From Rhizomicrobium sp. (GTDB taxonomy: Bacteria > Pseudomonadota > Alphaproteobacteria > Micropepsales > Micropepsaceae), in assembly GCA_037200385.1 (NCBI GenBank), contig JBBCGL010000001.1, positions 2,991,418 to 3,055,417 on the forward strand: 64,000 nt of DNA. The letters are read 5' to 3'. Position numbers and translations under genes: made by a program. Below are positions 1 to 9,979 of this stretch, piece by piece; positions within the stretch are counted from its first letter, which is position 1; each line of letters opens with the position of its first letter. The notes below the pieces were generated by a model. That model was not told the origin of the DNA, made no database searches, and saw only the letters and a program-made list of their open reading frames with translations.

Positions 1-87
1 GGCGTCATTCCCGACAGCGGCCACTGGATCATGGAAGAGAATCCCGAGGCGACGATGACGCTGGTGATGGCGTTCCTGGAAAAATAG
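1..87 (+). CDS. C-terminal end of an alpha/beta hydrolase (partial)
   Basis: The first 28 codons of the window are the end of a gene that begins upstream, closing with TAG. The peptide has the pattern SGHWIMEENPEAT followed by a final helix (LVMAFLEK). This is the usual C-terminus of epoxide-hydrolase and haloalkane-dehalogenase-like alpha/beta hydrolases, where the His of GHW is the catalytic-triad histidine. Substrate cannot be told from this fragment. It converges with the histidine kinase downstream. Confidence 0.7.
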   Translation, partial: GVIPDSGHWIMEENPEATMTLVMAFLEK

Positions 88-129
88 AGAACACGGTGCC
101 GGGATAGCTGTCCAACGGCGGACCGCTGC

Positions 130-1788
130 TTATCGCAGCGCGCCGCTCGCCTCCCGCCGCTCCAGCACGCGCGCGGCCGGCAGGGTGATTGTCACGCTGG
201 TGCCGCGGCCGGGCGCGCTGTCGAGGAAAAGATCGCCGCCATGCAGCTGCATGAGCGCCTTGGCGATGGGAAGGCCGAGGCCCGTGCCCTTGGATTCGCG
301 CGCGATGCTGGATTCGACCTGCCCGAACGGGATCAGCGCCACCGCCATCTCGTCCGGCGACATCCCGATGCCGGTGTCGGACACGCGCAGCGCCAGCTCG
401 GCGCCCGGCGCCGACGCGGCGGCGACGGTTATCGCGCCGCCGCGGCCGGTGAATTTCAGCGCGTTGGAGATCAGGTTGAGCAGGACCTGTTTCAGCAGGC
501 GCCGGTCGGCGCGCAACGCCGGCAGACCGGCGGATTCGGAGCGGATCGCTATGCCCGCCGCCTCCGCCAGGCCGCGGAACGACCCGATCACCTCCGCCAG
601 CATGTTGCCGAGGCCGAACTCGGATTCGTGCAGCTCGAACTTGCCGGCTTCGAGCTTGGAGATGTCGAGGACGTCGTTCACCAGGTCCAGCAGGTGCTGC
701 CCGCTCGCATGGATGTCGTTGGCATAGTCGACATAGCGATCCTGCACCGGACCCACGATCTGCTCCTTGATCATCTCGGAGAAGCCCAGGATGGCGTTCA
801 GCGGCGTGCGCAATTCGTGGCTCATCGTCGCGAGGAACGCGCTCTTGGCGCGGTTGGCGGCATCGGCCTCTTCCTTGGCCGCCATCAGCGCCCGTTCGGT
901 CTGCTTGCGCGCGGTGATGTTCTGCACGGCGCCGACCATCCGCAGCGGCCGGCCGTCGCCGTCGAAGAAGAACTTGATCGACGCCTGGGCCCAGGCCTCC
1001 GCCCCGTCGGGACGGCAGATGCGGTAGACCGGCCGGAACGGCGTGCCGTTCTCGACATGATCCCGCCATGCCGCCGCCACCGACTCGTGATCGCGCGGAT
1101 CGATGGTCGCAAAGAGGTTCCGGGAGAGGCTCTCGAAGGTCTGCGGCACGGCGAAGAACGTGTCCTCCGCCCCGGCCTTGCTCAATTCGCGCCGCTTGTA
1201 ATCGATCTCCCAGACATGGACGTCGGCCAGCGCGAGCGCGATCTGCAGGCGCGATTCCGTTTGCGCGCTCCGCTCGAGCGCGCGATCGCGCTCATGCAGC
1301 GAATGCGCGAGCGCCGCCACCGCCCGGGCGCGCCGCCATTCGTCGGCGACGAAATCGGCGATGTCCTCCAGCCGCGCCGCCTTGGCGGCATCGAAGGGCT
1401 GAGGCCGGCGCCCCGAGACGCTGAGCACGCCGGGCGTCGAGCCGTCCTCCAGGCGGATCGGAACCGCGACCGTGAAGCACAGATGGGGCGGGCCGCAGAC
1501 GAGCGGATGATCGCGCAGCGTGGCGTCCAGCCGCGCGTCCTCGATCCAGCGCAGCGCGCCACCCTGCAGCACCTGCTCGATGAAGGGGTCGTGCGGCGGC
1601 AGGACATCCGCGTGGCGGCTGCGCCACAGGCAGCCGTCCTGCGCCAGGATGATGGAGGCGTCGGCCGACTCGAACAGGCCGCGCGCCAGGCGCGTGGCGC
1701 GATCGAACACCGCCACCGACAGGTCCAGGCCGGGCGGCCCTTCGCCGGTGTCGTACGTCGCGCTGCGCGTGGCGGCGTGGTGCCTCAT
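130..1788 (-). CDS. GAF/PAS sensor histidine kinase, cytoplasmic
   Basis: This 552-residue protein has no clear membrane segment. A GAF-like input region covers about residues 20-160, a PAS domain with a PAC tail about 185-300, HisKA about 312-380 with phospho-acceptor His324 in SHELRTPLNA, and HATPase_c after 430 with N-box Asn442, G1 box DTGIG (471-475) and G2 box GTGLGL (501-506). The helix after the His (YANDIHASGQHLLDLVNDVLDISK) is of the PleC/DivJ type that acts on cell-cycle regulators in alphaproteobacteria. No response regulator is adjacent, so it is an orphan kinase. A palindromic CCCAAAATGGGTA site lies about 86 bp upstream. Confidence 0.9.
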   Translation of the reverse strand: MRHHAATRSATYDTGEGPPGLDLSVAVFDRATRLARGLFESADASIILAQDGCLWRSRHADVLPPHDPFIEQVLQGGALRWIEDARLDATLRDHPLVCGPPHLCFTVAVPIRLEDGSTPGVLSVSGRRPQPFDAAKAARLEDIADFVADEWRRARAVAALAHSLHERDRALERSAQTESRLQIALALADVHVWEIDYKRRELSKAGAEDTFFAVPQTFESLSRNLFATIDPRDHESVAAAWRDHVENGTPFRPVYRICRPDGAEAWAQASIKFFFDGDGRPLRMVGAVQNITARKQTERALMAAKEEADAANRAKSAFLATMSHELRTPLNAILGFSEMIKEQIVGPVQDRYVDYANDIHASGQHLLDLVNDVLDISKLEAGKFELHESEFGLGNMLAEVIGSFRGLAEAAGIAIRSESAGLPALRADRRLLKQVLLNLISNALKFTGRGGAITVAAASAPGAELALRVSDTGIGMSPDEMAVALIPFGQVESSIARESKGTGLGLPIAKALMQLHGGDLFLDSAPGRGTSVTITLPAARVLERREASGALR

Positions 1789-1873
1789 GGATCTCGGTTC
1801 TTCTACCCAGGCAGTATCGGCTGCGTGCGTAAAGGAATGGTAGGAACGGTCGCAGACTCATGGTTCCCGGCAT

Positions 1874-1919
1874 CCCAAAATGGGTACCCCGCGGGCCGAG
1901 CGGTCCGGTTCGATCGAAC
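1874..1919. promoter_or_regulatory. Two palindromes upstream of the histidine kinase
   Basis: The kinase-prfC intergenic region holds CCCAAAATGGGTA (1874-1886; arms CCCA/TGGG) and a perfect 12-bp palindrome GTTCGATCGAAC (1908-1919). The first site recurs at 43339-43351 at a similar distance from another minus-strand gene. Both look like binding sites for dimeric regulators. The regulator is unknown. Confidence 0.35.
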
Positions 1920-2013
1920 AACCAAGGCCTGAATCGGCACGCGGAGCCCGCGGAGACGCGCGAATGCGGGACTTCCACCTATCAACTCGGTAGATCGCTT
2001 CCGAGGCAGACCC

Positions 2014-3558
2014 TTACTTTTCCGCGTTGACGTCGTGGCGTTCGCGGGTCTTGGCGAGGGTGATGTTCGGGAATTTGTCGGTGACGTAGCCGACCTCCCA
2101 GGCGCTCTTGGCCAGGAACACCGGCGCGCCGTCGCGGTCCGCCGCCATGCCGCCGCGGTTGGAGGCGGCGAATTTCTCCAGCTCCGCTTCGCTGCCGCCG
2201 ATCCAGCGCGCCGTTTCATAGGGCGCGGGCTCGAGATCGGCGTCGAGGCCGTATTCGGCGTTGAGCCGCGACTTGAGCACGTCGAGCTGCAGCGGCCCGA
2301 CCACGCCGACGATCCAGGACGCGCCGATCTGCGGCTTGAAGACCTGGGTGACGCCCTCTTCCGCCAGGCTCTCGAGCGCGCGCGTCAGGTGCTTCTGCTT
2401 CATCGGATCGGCGAGGCGGACGCGGCGCAGGATCTCCGGCGCGAAGTTCGGGATGCCGGTGAACACCACCTCGCCCGATTCCGACAGCGTGTCGCCGACC
2501 CGGAGCACGCCGTGGTTCGGGATGCCGATGATGTCGCCGGGCCAGGCCTCGTCCACCGTCTCGCGCTCCTGCGCGAAGAACAGGATCGGATTGTGCACCC
2601 CGATGGATTTCTTCGTCCCCGACTGGGTGAGCTTCATCCCGCGGCGGAAGCGGCCCGAGGCGAGCCGCAGGAAGGCGACACGGTCGCGGTGGTTGGGATC
2701 CATGTTGGCCTGGACCTTGAACACGAAACCGGTGACTTCCGCATCGGTCGGCTCGACGGACCGCGCCTGGGTCGGCGCCGGTCCGGGCGGCGGCGCGTTC
2801 TTCGCCAGCGCCGAGAGCAGGTCGCGCACCCCGAAATTCTTCAGCGCCGAGCCGAAATAGACCGGCGTCTGGTGGCCCTCGCGATAGGTGCCGTGGTCGA
2901 AGCGCGGCATGCCGGCGCGCGCCAGCTCGACGTCCTCGTCGAGCTTGTCCTTCTCTTCCGGGGAAAGCCGCGCCAGCGTGTTGTCGCCGAACGGCGTGAA
3001 CTTCTCCGTATACAGATCGATGGTGCCGCGGAAATTCTGTCCCATGCCGACCGGCCAGACCATCGGGGCGCATTCGAGCTGGAGCTGGTCGGCGATCTCG
3101 TCCAGCAGCTCCAGCGGATCGCGCGCCTCGCGGTCCATCTTGTTGACGAAGGTCATGATCGGGATGTCGCGCAGCCGGCAGACCTCGAACAGCTTGCGGG
3201 TCTGCGCCTCGATGCCCTTGGCGGCGTCGATCACCATCACCGCGCTGTCGGCCGCGGTCAGCGTGCGGTAGGTGTCTTCCGAGAAATCCTCATGGCCCGG
3301 CGTGTCGAGCAGGTTGAACACCGCGTGCTCGAACTCGAAGGTCATCACCGCGGAGGTGACGGAGATGCCGCGTTCCTGCTCGATCTTCATCCAGTCGGAC
3401 TTGGCGCGCCGCGCCTCGCCGCGCGCCTTGACCCGGCCCGCGGCATGGATCGCGCCGCCGAGCAGCAAAAGGTGCTCGGTCAGCGTGGTCTTGCCGGCGT
3501 CCGGGTGCGAGATGATCGCGAAGGTCCGGCGGCGGGCCGCTTCGTGGGCGAGGCTCAT
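2014..3558 (-). CDS. prfC: Peptide chain release factor 3 (RF3 GTPase)
   Basis: RF3 is the translational GTPase that recycles RF1/RF2 from the ribosome after termination. The 514 residues are close to the family length. The P-loop HPDAGKTT sits at residues 18-25, followed by switch-II DTPGHEDF and NKMD for guanine specificity. The domain-III region has the RF3 signature PQIGASWIVGVVGPLQLDVL. The ATG at 3558 begins the conserved N-terminus. It stands alone, with 85 bp between it and the toxin gene upstream. Confidence 0.96.
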   Translation of the reverse strand: MSLAHEAARRRTFAIISHPDAGKTTLTEHLLLLGGAIHAAGRVKARGEARRAKSDWMKIEQERGISVTSAVMTFEFEHAVFNLLDTPGHEDFSEDTYRTLTAADSAVMVIDAAKGIEAQTRKLFEVCRLRDIPIMTFVNKMDREARDPLELLDEIADQLQLECAPMVWPVGMGQNFRGTIDLYTEKFTPFGDNTLARLSPEEKDKLDEDVELARAGMPRFDHGTYREGHQTPVYFGSALKNFGVRDLLSALAKNAPPPGPAPTQARSVEPTDAEVTGFVFKVQANMDPNHRDRVAFLRLASGRFRRGMKLTQSGTKKSIGVHNPILFFAQERETVDEAWPGDIIGIPNHGVLRVGDTLSESGEVVFTGIPNFAPEILRRVRLADPMKQKHLTRALESLAEEGVTQVFKPQIGASWIVGVVGPLQLDVLKSRLNAEYGLDADLEPAPYETARWIGGSEAELEKFAASNRGGMAADRDGAPVFLAKSAWEVGYVTDKFPNITLAKTRERHDVNAEK

Positions 3559-3642
3559 GGTGGGCGGGGTTTAGCGGGGCCAGAGCGGGCGGGCAATCTC
3601 TTTCGTGCCCGGCGGGGCGGCGGCCCGGCGCATGGGCACCCG

Positions 3643-4002
3643 TCAGTCGCCGGGCAACGGCTGCGACCGCGTACGCGTCTCGTCTATGACGGTGTACCGC
3701 GCATACAGGGCATCGCCTTCAGAGGTGATCGCGTCTTGCAGTCGCCGGCATTTGACTGCCCAGAGCCTGGGCGGGATACGAAGCAGAACGATGCCCAGCG
3801 TCTTGCGGAGTTCGGCGAAGACGATCTCTCCGAAGTCCTTGTCTTCCGTCAGCAGTATGCGGCCGTCCGCCGCCGCTTGATCAGCCAGCGCGCGATCGGA
3901 TGTCTGACGCGCGACCTCAGCCGCATACACCACATCGTGGCCACTTGCGCGAAGATAGCGGACAATTTCGGCATGCAGGCATTCGTCCGCGAGCCAGCGC
4001 AA
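3643..4002 (-). CDS. DUF5615 PIN-like toxin
   Basis: The protein has 119 residues. The N-terminus MRWLADECLH and the TEDKDFG motif near the middle are the acidic-residue positions of the DUF5615/Mut7-C-like PIN fold, a predicted RNase. Translation starts at a TTG (4002-4000), 5 bp after the stop of the DUF433 gene, so the two are co-transcribed and probably coupled. DUF433 and DUF5615 proteins are a recognised toxin-antitoxin pairing. Activity is inferred from the fold and context only. Confidence 0.8.
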   Translation of the reverse strand: MRWLADECLHAEIVRYLRASGHDVVYAAEVARQTSDRALADQAAADGRILLTEDKDFGEIVFAELRKTLGIVLLRIPPRLWAVKCRRLQDAITSEGDALYARYTVIDETRTRSQPLPGD

Positions 4003-4007
4003 GACGG

Positions 4008-4223
4008 CTACTCGGCCGCCGGCAACGTCATATATAGATCCGCGAACAGGCGTGCGGCCTCGACATCGGTCGCGGTCAGACGCGGGTGAGCATCAAGAAT
4101 CTCACCGGCCGTCATTCCGCCTGCCAGTTCGCGCATGATGTGCTCGACAGTCAGACGGGTGCCTTTGATGACCGGCTTGCCCATCATCACCTCGGGATTG
4201 ACCTCGATGCGCTCGTGCTTCAT
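4008..4223 (-). CDS. DUF433 antitoxin
   Basis: This 71-residue protein has the DUF433 pattern NPEVMMGKPVIKGTRLTVEHI and later GEILDAHPRLT, a small winged-helix domain. It precedes a DUF5615 PIN-like gene by 5 bp, the usual antitoxin-first order. The ATG at 4223 begins the conserved domain; the frame is open further upstream but that part is not family-like. Autoregulation is likely through the GCTAC/GTAGC inverted repeat just upstream. Confidence 0.82.
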   Translation of the reverse strand: MKHERIEVNPEVMMGKPVIKGTRLTVEHIMRELAGGMTAGEILDAHPRLTATDVEAARLFADLYMTLPAAE

Positions 4224-4241
4224 GGCCGTATGCCGCGGGAC

Positions 4242-4261
4242 GCTACGCTGGTAGTGTAGCA
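4242..4261 (-). promoter_or_regulatory. Extended -10 promoter and operator of the DUF433 pair
   Basis: On the minus strand TGCTACACT (4261-4253) fits an extended -10. It is overlapped by an inverted repeat GCTAC-N9-GTAGC (4242-4260), the expected arrangement for a self-repressed toxin-antitoxin promoter. No clear -35 was seen. The start codon is about 30 bp downstream. Confidence 0.35.
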
Positions 4262-4290
4262 CGAACGGCCGATTTGGGGGAGCCGGCGCG

Positions 4291-4848
4291 ATGGGATTTT
4301 TGAGAACCGGCCTTGCGGCGTCGCTGCTGCTCCTGCTGCCCGCGCGCCCCGCCGCCGCCGACTCGCCGACCCGGCATGTCGACTGCAGCGCCGGGCCGAT
4401 CGCCGACAAGCCGCTCTCCGGCACCGTGAACGGGGCGCCCTTCCTGCCCAAGCAGGCGACCGTCCACATCACCAAGGACGGCATGGAGGTCGGCAGCGCG
4501 AAATTCGACCGCTACGTGCTCTCGCTGATCACCGACGGCATCTTCAACGAGGCGACCGTCGACATGCTGGTGCCGCTGGGCAAGAAGGCCGACGGGCGCA
4601 CCTTCCGGGTGCTGCCGATCGACTCGATCAGCGCGCAGCCGGCGGCCGCCGAGGGCACGCCCGAGGTACAGGGCTGGAGCATCGAACTCGAAGCGGCGCA
4701 TGTCGACACCAGCTTCACCGAGACCACCGCTTCGATCCGCGTCGAATGGGGCGTGCGCAAGGGCGACGCGATCCCGGGCAGGATCCATATCTGCGTGCCG
4801 TCGGTGAAGGCCGACATCCAGGGCAGCTTCACCGCGACCTTCGAGTAG
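4291..4848 (+). CDS. Exported protein of unknown function
   Basis: The 185-residue product begins with a signal peptide (MGFLRTGLAASLLLLLPARP, cleavage near AAADS), so it is probably periplasmic. The mature part holds two Cys (residue 32 and near the C-terminus in HICVPS) that could form a disulfide. It is rich in beta-strand patterns and ends in FTATFE. I do not recognise the family. It is divergent from the DUF433 pair and converges on the TMEM175 gene with 8 bp between stops. Confidence 0.75.
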   Translation: MGFLRTGLAASLLLLLPARPAAADSPTRHVDCSAGPIADKPLSGTVNGAPFLPKQATVHITKDGMEVGSAKFDRYVLSLITDGIFNEATVDMLVPLGKKADGRTFRVLPIDSISAQPAAAEGTPEVQGWSIELEAAHVDTSFTETTASIRVEWGVRKGDAIPGRIHICVPSVKADIQGSFTATFE

Positions 4849-4856
4849 CGCGGACG

Positions 4857-5483
4857 CTACAGCCGGTCGAGCGGCCAGAAGCGCGGCCCGATCACGTAGA
4901 TCAGCTGCACGGTGAAGATCATCGCGATGCTCCACCAGGTCGAGAAGACGCAGAGCGCCGCGCCGACGGCGTAGAGCGCCTGGGCCCGCAGCACGCGGTT
5001 CAGGAAGGCGTCGTCGACGCCCTGGGGCGCCTCGGCGCTGACGAGGCCGAACGCCTTGGCGCGGTACCAGCCGGCCAGGAGCAGCATGCCCAGCGCGAGG
5101 ATGTTGAACCAGTAGACCAGCAGCGCGAGGCGGAAGGTGATGAACTCCGCCAGCAACGCGGTGGAGAAGGGCAGCACGCAGACCGCCATCAGGAAGCCCA
5201 GATGCAGCCAGGTGTAGGACCGGTCGCTGTGGCTGAGCGCATCGTGCTGGGTCTGCTGCCCCACCCAGAAGATGCCCAAGGTCATAAAGCTCATCACGAA
5301 GGTCAGGAGGCGCGGGCCGAGCTGCCACAGCGCATGCGCCAGCGCCGCCTCGTCCGCGATGCCGGCCAGCGCGGGCGGGCGGATGTCGAGCACCAGCACG
5401 GTCATCGCGAAGGCGAAGACGCCGTCCGACAGCGCGGCGAGCCGTTCCCGGTTGCGCCCCGCAATGATGTTGTAGATTCGCAT
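4857..5483 (-). CDS. TMEM175/DUF1211 family membrane protein
   Basis: The 208-residue protein has five to six predicted membrane helices. The first carries RLAALSDGVFAFAMTVLVLD, the R-x3-(F/L)SDGVFA signature of TMEM175 (DUF1211) proteins. Family members in bacteria and lysosomes are leak-type potassium channels with this motif lining the pore. Bacterial copies usually have one or two repeats; this one looks like a single six-helix unit that would need to oligomerise. Function is inferred from the family. Confidence 0.85.
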   Translation of the reverse strand: MRIYNIIAGRNRERLAALSDGVFAFAMTVLVLDIRPPALAGIADEAALAHALWQLGPRLLTFVMSFMTLGIFWVGQQTQHDALSHSDRSYTWLHLGFLMAVCVLPFSTALLAEFITFRLALLVYWFNILALGMLLLAGWYRAKAFGLVSAEAPQGVDDAFLNRVLRAQALYAVGAALCVFSTWWSIAMIFTVQLIYVIGPRFWPLDRL

Positions 5484-5539
5484 CGCAGGAGATTAGCTGC
5501 CGGCCGCGCGGCATTCACGCGAAGATTCTTCCCGCGGCA

Positions 5540-5995
5540 TCACAGCGCGAGGGCCAGCATCAGCGCCGGATTCTCGGGATTCCACAGCAGCGGAAATTCC
5601 TCGAGGGCCAGGAATCCCGACGCTTCGTAGAAGGCACGGGTCTCGGCATAGGCCGGATCGGGGTGGGATGGCGCGAGCGTCTTCACGGTCAGAAACCGCG
5701 CCCCGGCCTGCCCGGCATGGGCGGCCGCGCCTTGCACCAGCGCGCGGCCTGCGCCGCGGCGATGCTGCGCCGGCCGGACGCCCATCACATGGATCTCGAA
5801 GGCATGCGGGGTATGGCGCTTCAGGGCCAGGAAGCCTTGCGCGACGCCATTCTCCAGCGCCGCGAACACCGGCAAATGCTCGACCGCGCGGACATAGGCG
5901 GCATTGGCTTCGGCGCTGCCGAACCAGTCCGGCAGCGCAGCGAGGATTTCGGCGCAGAGCGCACCTTTGGACCGGGTGATCCCGACGACCTCCAT
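5540..5995 (-). CDS. GNAT family N-acetyltransferase
   Basis: The 151-residue protein shows the acetyl-CoA binding motif A, VMGVRPAQHRRGAGRALV (compare V-x-x-x-x-R-G-x-G-x-G/A), and motif B, RAFYEASGFLALEEFPLLW. The start ATG at 5995 was chosen because the fold begins there; the frame runs upstream into the neighbouring DUF1491 gene. It lies 8 bp downstream of DUF1491, so the two are probably co-transcribed. The acceptor substrate is unknown. Confidence 0.85.
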   Translation of the reverse strand: MEVVGITRSKGALCAEILAALPDWFGSAEANAAYVRAVEHLPVFAALENGVAQGFLALKRHTPHAFEIHVMGVRPAQHRRGAGRALVQGAAAHAGQAGARFLTVKTLAPSHPDPAYAETRAFYEASGFLALEEFPLLWNPENPALMLALAL

Positions 5996-6003
5996 GGCTG
6001 CCC

Positions 6004-6336
6004 TCACACGATCGGTTCGTCGACGAAGCTGCGGCCGGCGCGGTCCTCGATCTCCACGATCCACAGATCGGGATCGTAGCCGATCTGGCGCTCGAGATAG
6101 CCCCGCGCCTTCTCTTCATCCGTCCAGTCGCCGAGCGGCCGCGCCCAGATAAGCGCGCCCGCACCGTCGCGCGCCTGGGTGAGGACAAGGATGCTGCCGT
6201 CGAGACGGTTGATCTTCAGCAGCACCGCGCCGGACTCCTCGATCCCCTTGCGCGCGACATAGGCCTGGGCGCCGGCGACTTCGGCGCGGCGGATCAGGGC
6301 ACGTACGAACAGGCCGGATTTGAGGCGTGGGAGCAT
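6004..6336 (-). CDS. DUF1491 family protein
   Basis: The protein has 110 residues. The N-terminus PRLKSGLFVRALIRRAEVAG and the central GAVLLKINRLDG followed by a C-terminal DPDLWIVEIEDR match DUF1491, a small cytoplasmic family almost restricted to alphaproteobacteria and without assigned function. It heads a probable two-gene operon with the acetyltransferase. Confidence 0.85.
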   Translation of the reverse strand: MLPRLKSGLFVRALIRRAEVAGAQAYVARKGIEESGAVLLKINRLDGSILVLTQARDGAGALIWARPLGDWTDEEKARGYLERQIGYDPDLWIVEIEDRAGRSFVDEPIV

Positions 6337-6380
6337 GGCGCATCATAGGGGAGAGCGGCGCGCCTGTCCGCTTGCCGGCG

Positions 6381-7832
6381 CTAGTTCTCGAGGCCCGCGC
6401 CGGCCGGTGCCGTGGGGGGAACCGCTTCGACTTCGGCGTGCCACACCCAGCCGTCATGCTGGATGATCGCCCAGGCGCGCAGCGGCAGATAGAAGAGCGA
6501 GAAGGCCGCGGTACCGACCGCCAGGCCGACGGCCATCCCCTCGATGCCGAAACGCGGTGCGAGCAGGCTGCCGCACAGCAGCGCGGCAATGCCCTCCAGC
6601 ACATAGATCTTGCCGAGACCGCCGAGCTTGGCCATCGCCGCCAGCACGTTGAAGTGATAATCCGACAGCATCCAGACCATGAAATACAGCGCCATCGCGC
6701 TGATGAAGAAGCGCGTGATGCCGAGATCGGCGCGCATCCAGTGGAGCGCGAGCCAGGGGCCCGCCAGGCCGCATACGATCGCGACGAGGCCGGTGACCGC
6801 GACCGTCAGGCCGAGGCCGCCGAAATAGGCCTTGCGGAACCAGCGCTTGTCGCCATGGCTGTGCGCATTGGCCATCGCCGCCAGCAGCGGCTGATAGATC
6901 GCGGCGAAGCCGCTCGCCGCCAGCATCATCAAGGTGATCACCGTCCCGAAGGCGGCGATGTTCTGCGCCGATTGCATATGGCCCAGGACCAGGACCGCAC
7001 CGGACGACATCAGGAAGAAGGACACCTGCTTGAGCACGGCATTGAGCGAAACGGGCAGCAACCGGCGCATCGTCTGCACCGGGTGCCAGTCGCCGCGCAC
7101 CAGATAGGGGCGCCGCACGAGCAGCAATACGTAGTCGAGCGCGAGCAACGTCACGATCGGCGCATAGCTGTAGCAGAACACCAGCCAGAGCGGGCTTCCC
7201 GGCGGCAACGCGAAGACGACCAGGCCGATCACGAGAAGATTGGCGAGCGTCGTCATGACATAGACGCGCGACAATTCCTGATAGCCGCTGCGCACGGCGG
7301 TGACGATCGAGACCATGAAGCGCAAGCCGATGAAGAACGCGATGGCGGCGAACCCGTTCGCGACCTCGCCCGCGCGGAGCCCGCCCGGCAGGTGCAGCAG
7401 GCGCTGCGGCCCGATCAGCATGCCGATCGCGAACGTCGCGCCTGCAGCCAGCGCGCCGACCAGGACCACGAGGACGGTGGTGGTGAGCACGAGCTGCCGT
7501 TCCTCGTGGCGGTCGTCGTGGATCGCGGCCGCCGAGAGGAACCGCGGCAGCGCGATGGCAATGCCGAGGCCCAGCAATCCGAACCAGCCGAACGACGCCT
7601 GCAGCTGGATGTAAGCGGCGTAGTGGCTGGTGCCGAGCACCGCGAGCACGATGGGAAGCGCAATGACCTGGACGAGCAGTCCGGCCGTGCGCGACACGAT
7701 CGCGGAAGCAACCGACGCGATCAGCCGCGCGCGGCGATCCTTGCTGGCATTTACGTGATGTGATTCCATCTCAAACGCCACGGCACGCGCAAGGGCGACG
7801 CTATTCGAGTTGCGGTGACTGACGTCGGTCAT
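6381..7832 (-). CDS. Polysaccharide flippase-like (MATE/Wzx-type) membrane protein
   Basis: The product has about 483 residues with some 12 to 14 hydrophobic helices along its length, and the starting RLIASVASAIVSRTAGLLVQ resembles Wzx-type lipid-linked oligosaccharide flippases. Such proteins move undecaprenyl-linked sugar units across the inner membrane. I place the start at ATG 7832; ATG 7769 is also plausible and would begin nearer the first helix. No glycosyltransferases are adjacent, so the substrate is unknown. Confidence 0.8.
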   Translation of the reverse strand: MTDVSHRNSNSVALARAVAFEMESHHVNASKDRRARLIASVASAIVSRTAGLLVQVIALPIVLAVLGTSHYAAYIQLQASFGWFGLLGLGIAIALPRFLSAAAIHDDRHEERQLVLTTTVLVVLVGALAAGATFAIGMLIGPQRLLHLPGGLRAGEVANGFAAIAFFIGLRFMVSIVTAVRSGYQELSRVYVMTTLANLLVIGLVVFALPPGSPLWLVFCYSYAPIVTLLALDYVLLLVRRPYLVRGDWHPVQTMRRLLPVSLNAVLKQVSFFLMSSGAVLVLGHMQSAQNIAAFGTVITLMMLAASGFAAIYQPLLAAMANAHSHGDKRWFRKAYFGGLGLTVAVTGLVAIVCGLAGPWLALHWMRADLGITRFFISAMALYFMVWMLSDYHFNVLAAMAKLGGLGKIYVLEGIAALLCGSLLAPRFGIEGMAVGLAVGTAAFSLFYLPLRAWAIIQHDGWVWHAEVEAVPPTAPAGAGLEN

Positions 7833-8041
7833 TGGCCCCAATGAGCGCGCAGCAGGATACGCAGTCGTGATTTGTACTACGCGACGTTCGGCCAACGAAC
7901 AAGCGTAGAATGGGTTCCGGCACGAACTTAAATTTTTCTCTCAAATTGTCGCAACGTTCCCGGCACGGAAGACCGCGGAAAAGCCGGCAATTCGGCGAAA
8001 TTGCCGTCGGTCCGCTGCGGCCCGACGGGCGCTCGCGCTTC

Positions 8042-9802
<1,761 letters not shown>

Positions 9803-9814
9803 GGGTCGGCAAAC

Positions 9815-9830
9815 TTAACGAACCTTGAAC
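9815..9830. promoter_or_regulatory. CtrA-like box between divergent histidine kinases
   Basis: TTAA-N7-TGAAC at 9815-9830 differs at one position from the CtrA consensus TTAA-N7-TTAAC. It lies between the divergent kinase genes at 9802 and 9980, with GANTC methylation sites at 9781-9785 and 9877-9881. This suggests cell-cycle control. It is a pattern match only. Confidence 0.3.
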
Positions 9831-9979
9831 GCGCGGGAACTTCATTCGTTAATTGGCAACACCTGTGGCGGGCGGCGATTCAGCTTCCGTTAGCGATGAT
9901 GGCGCGATTCGGGAGGAGTCCGGTATCGTCTAACCAATCCGCAAGGACTCCCCCGCGAAGCTGCCGGCCGTCGAAAGGA

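Noticed and set aside
1801-1880. EcfG general-stress promoter (GGAAC...CGTT) before the first kinase
   Set aside because: The two boxes are present on the minus strand but 14 bases apart, shorter than the usual 16-18.
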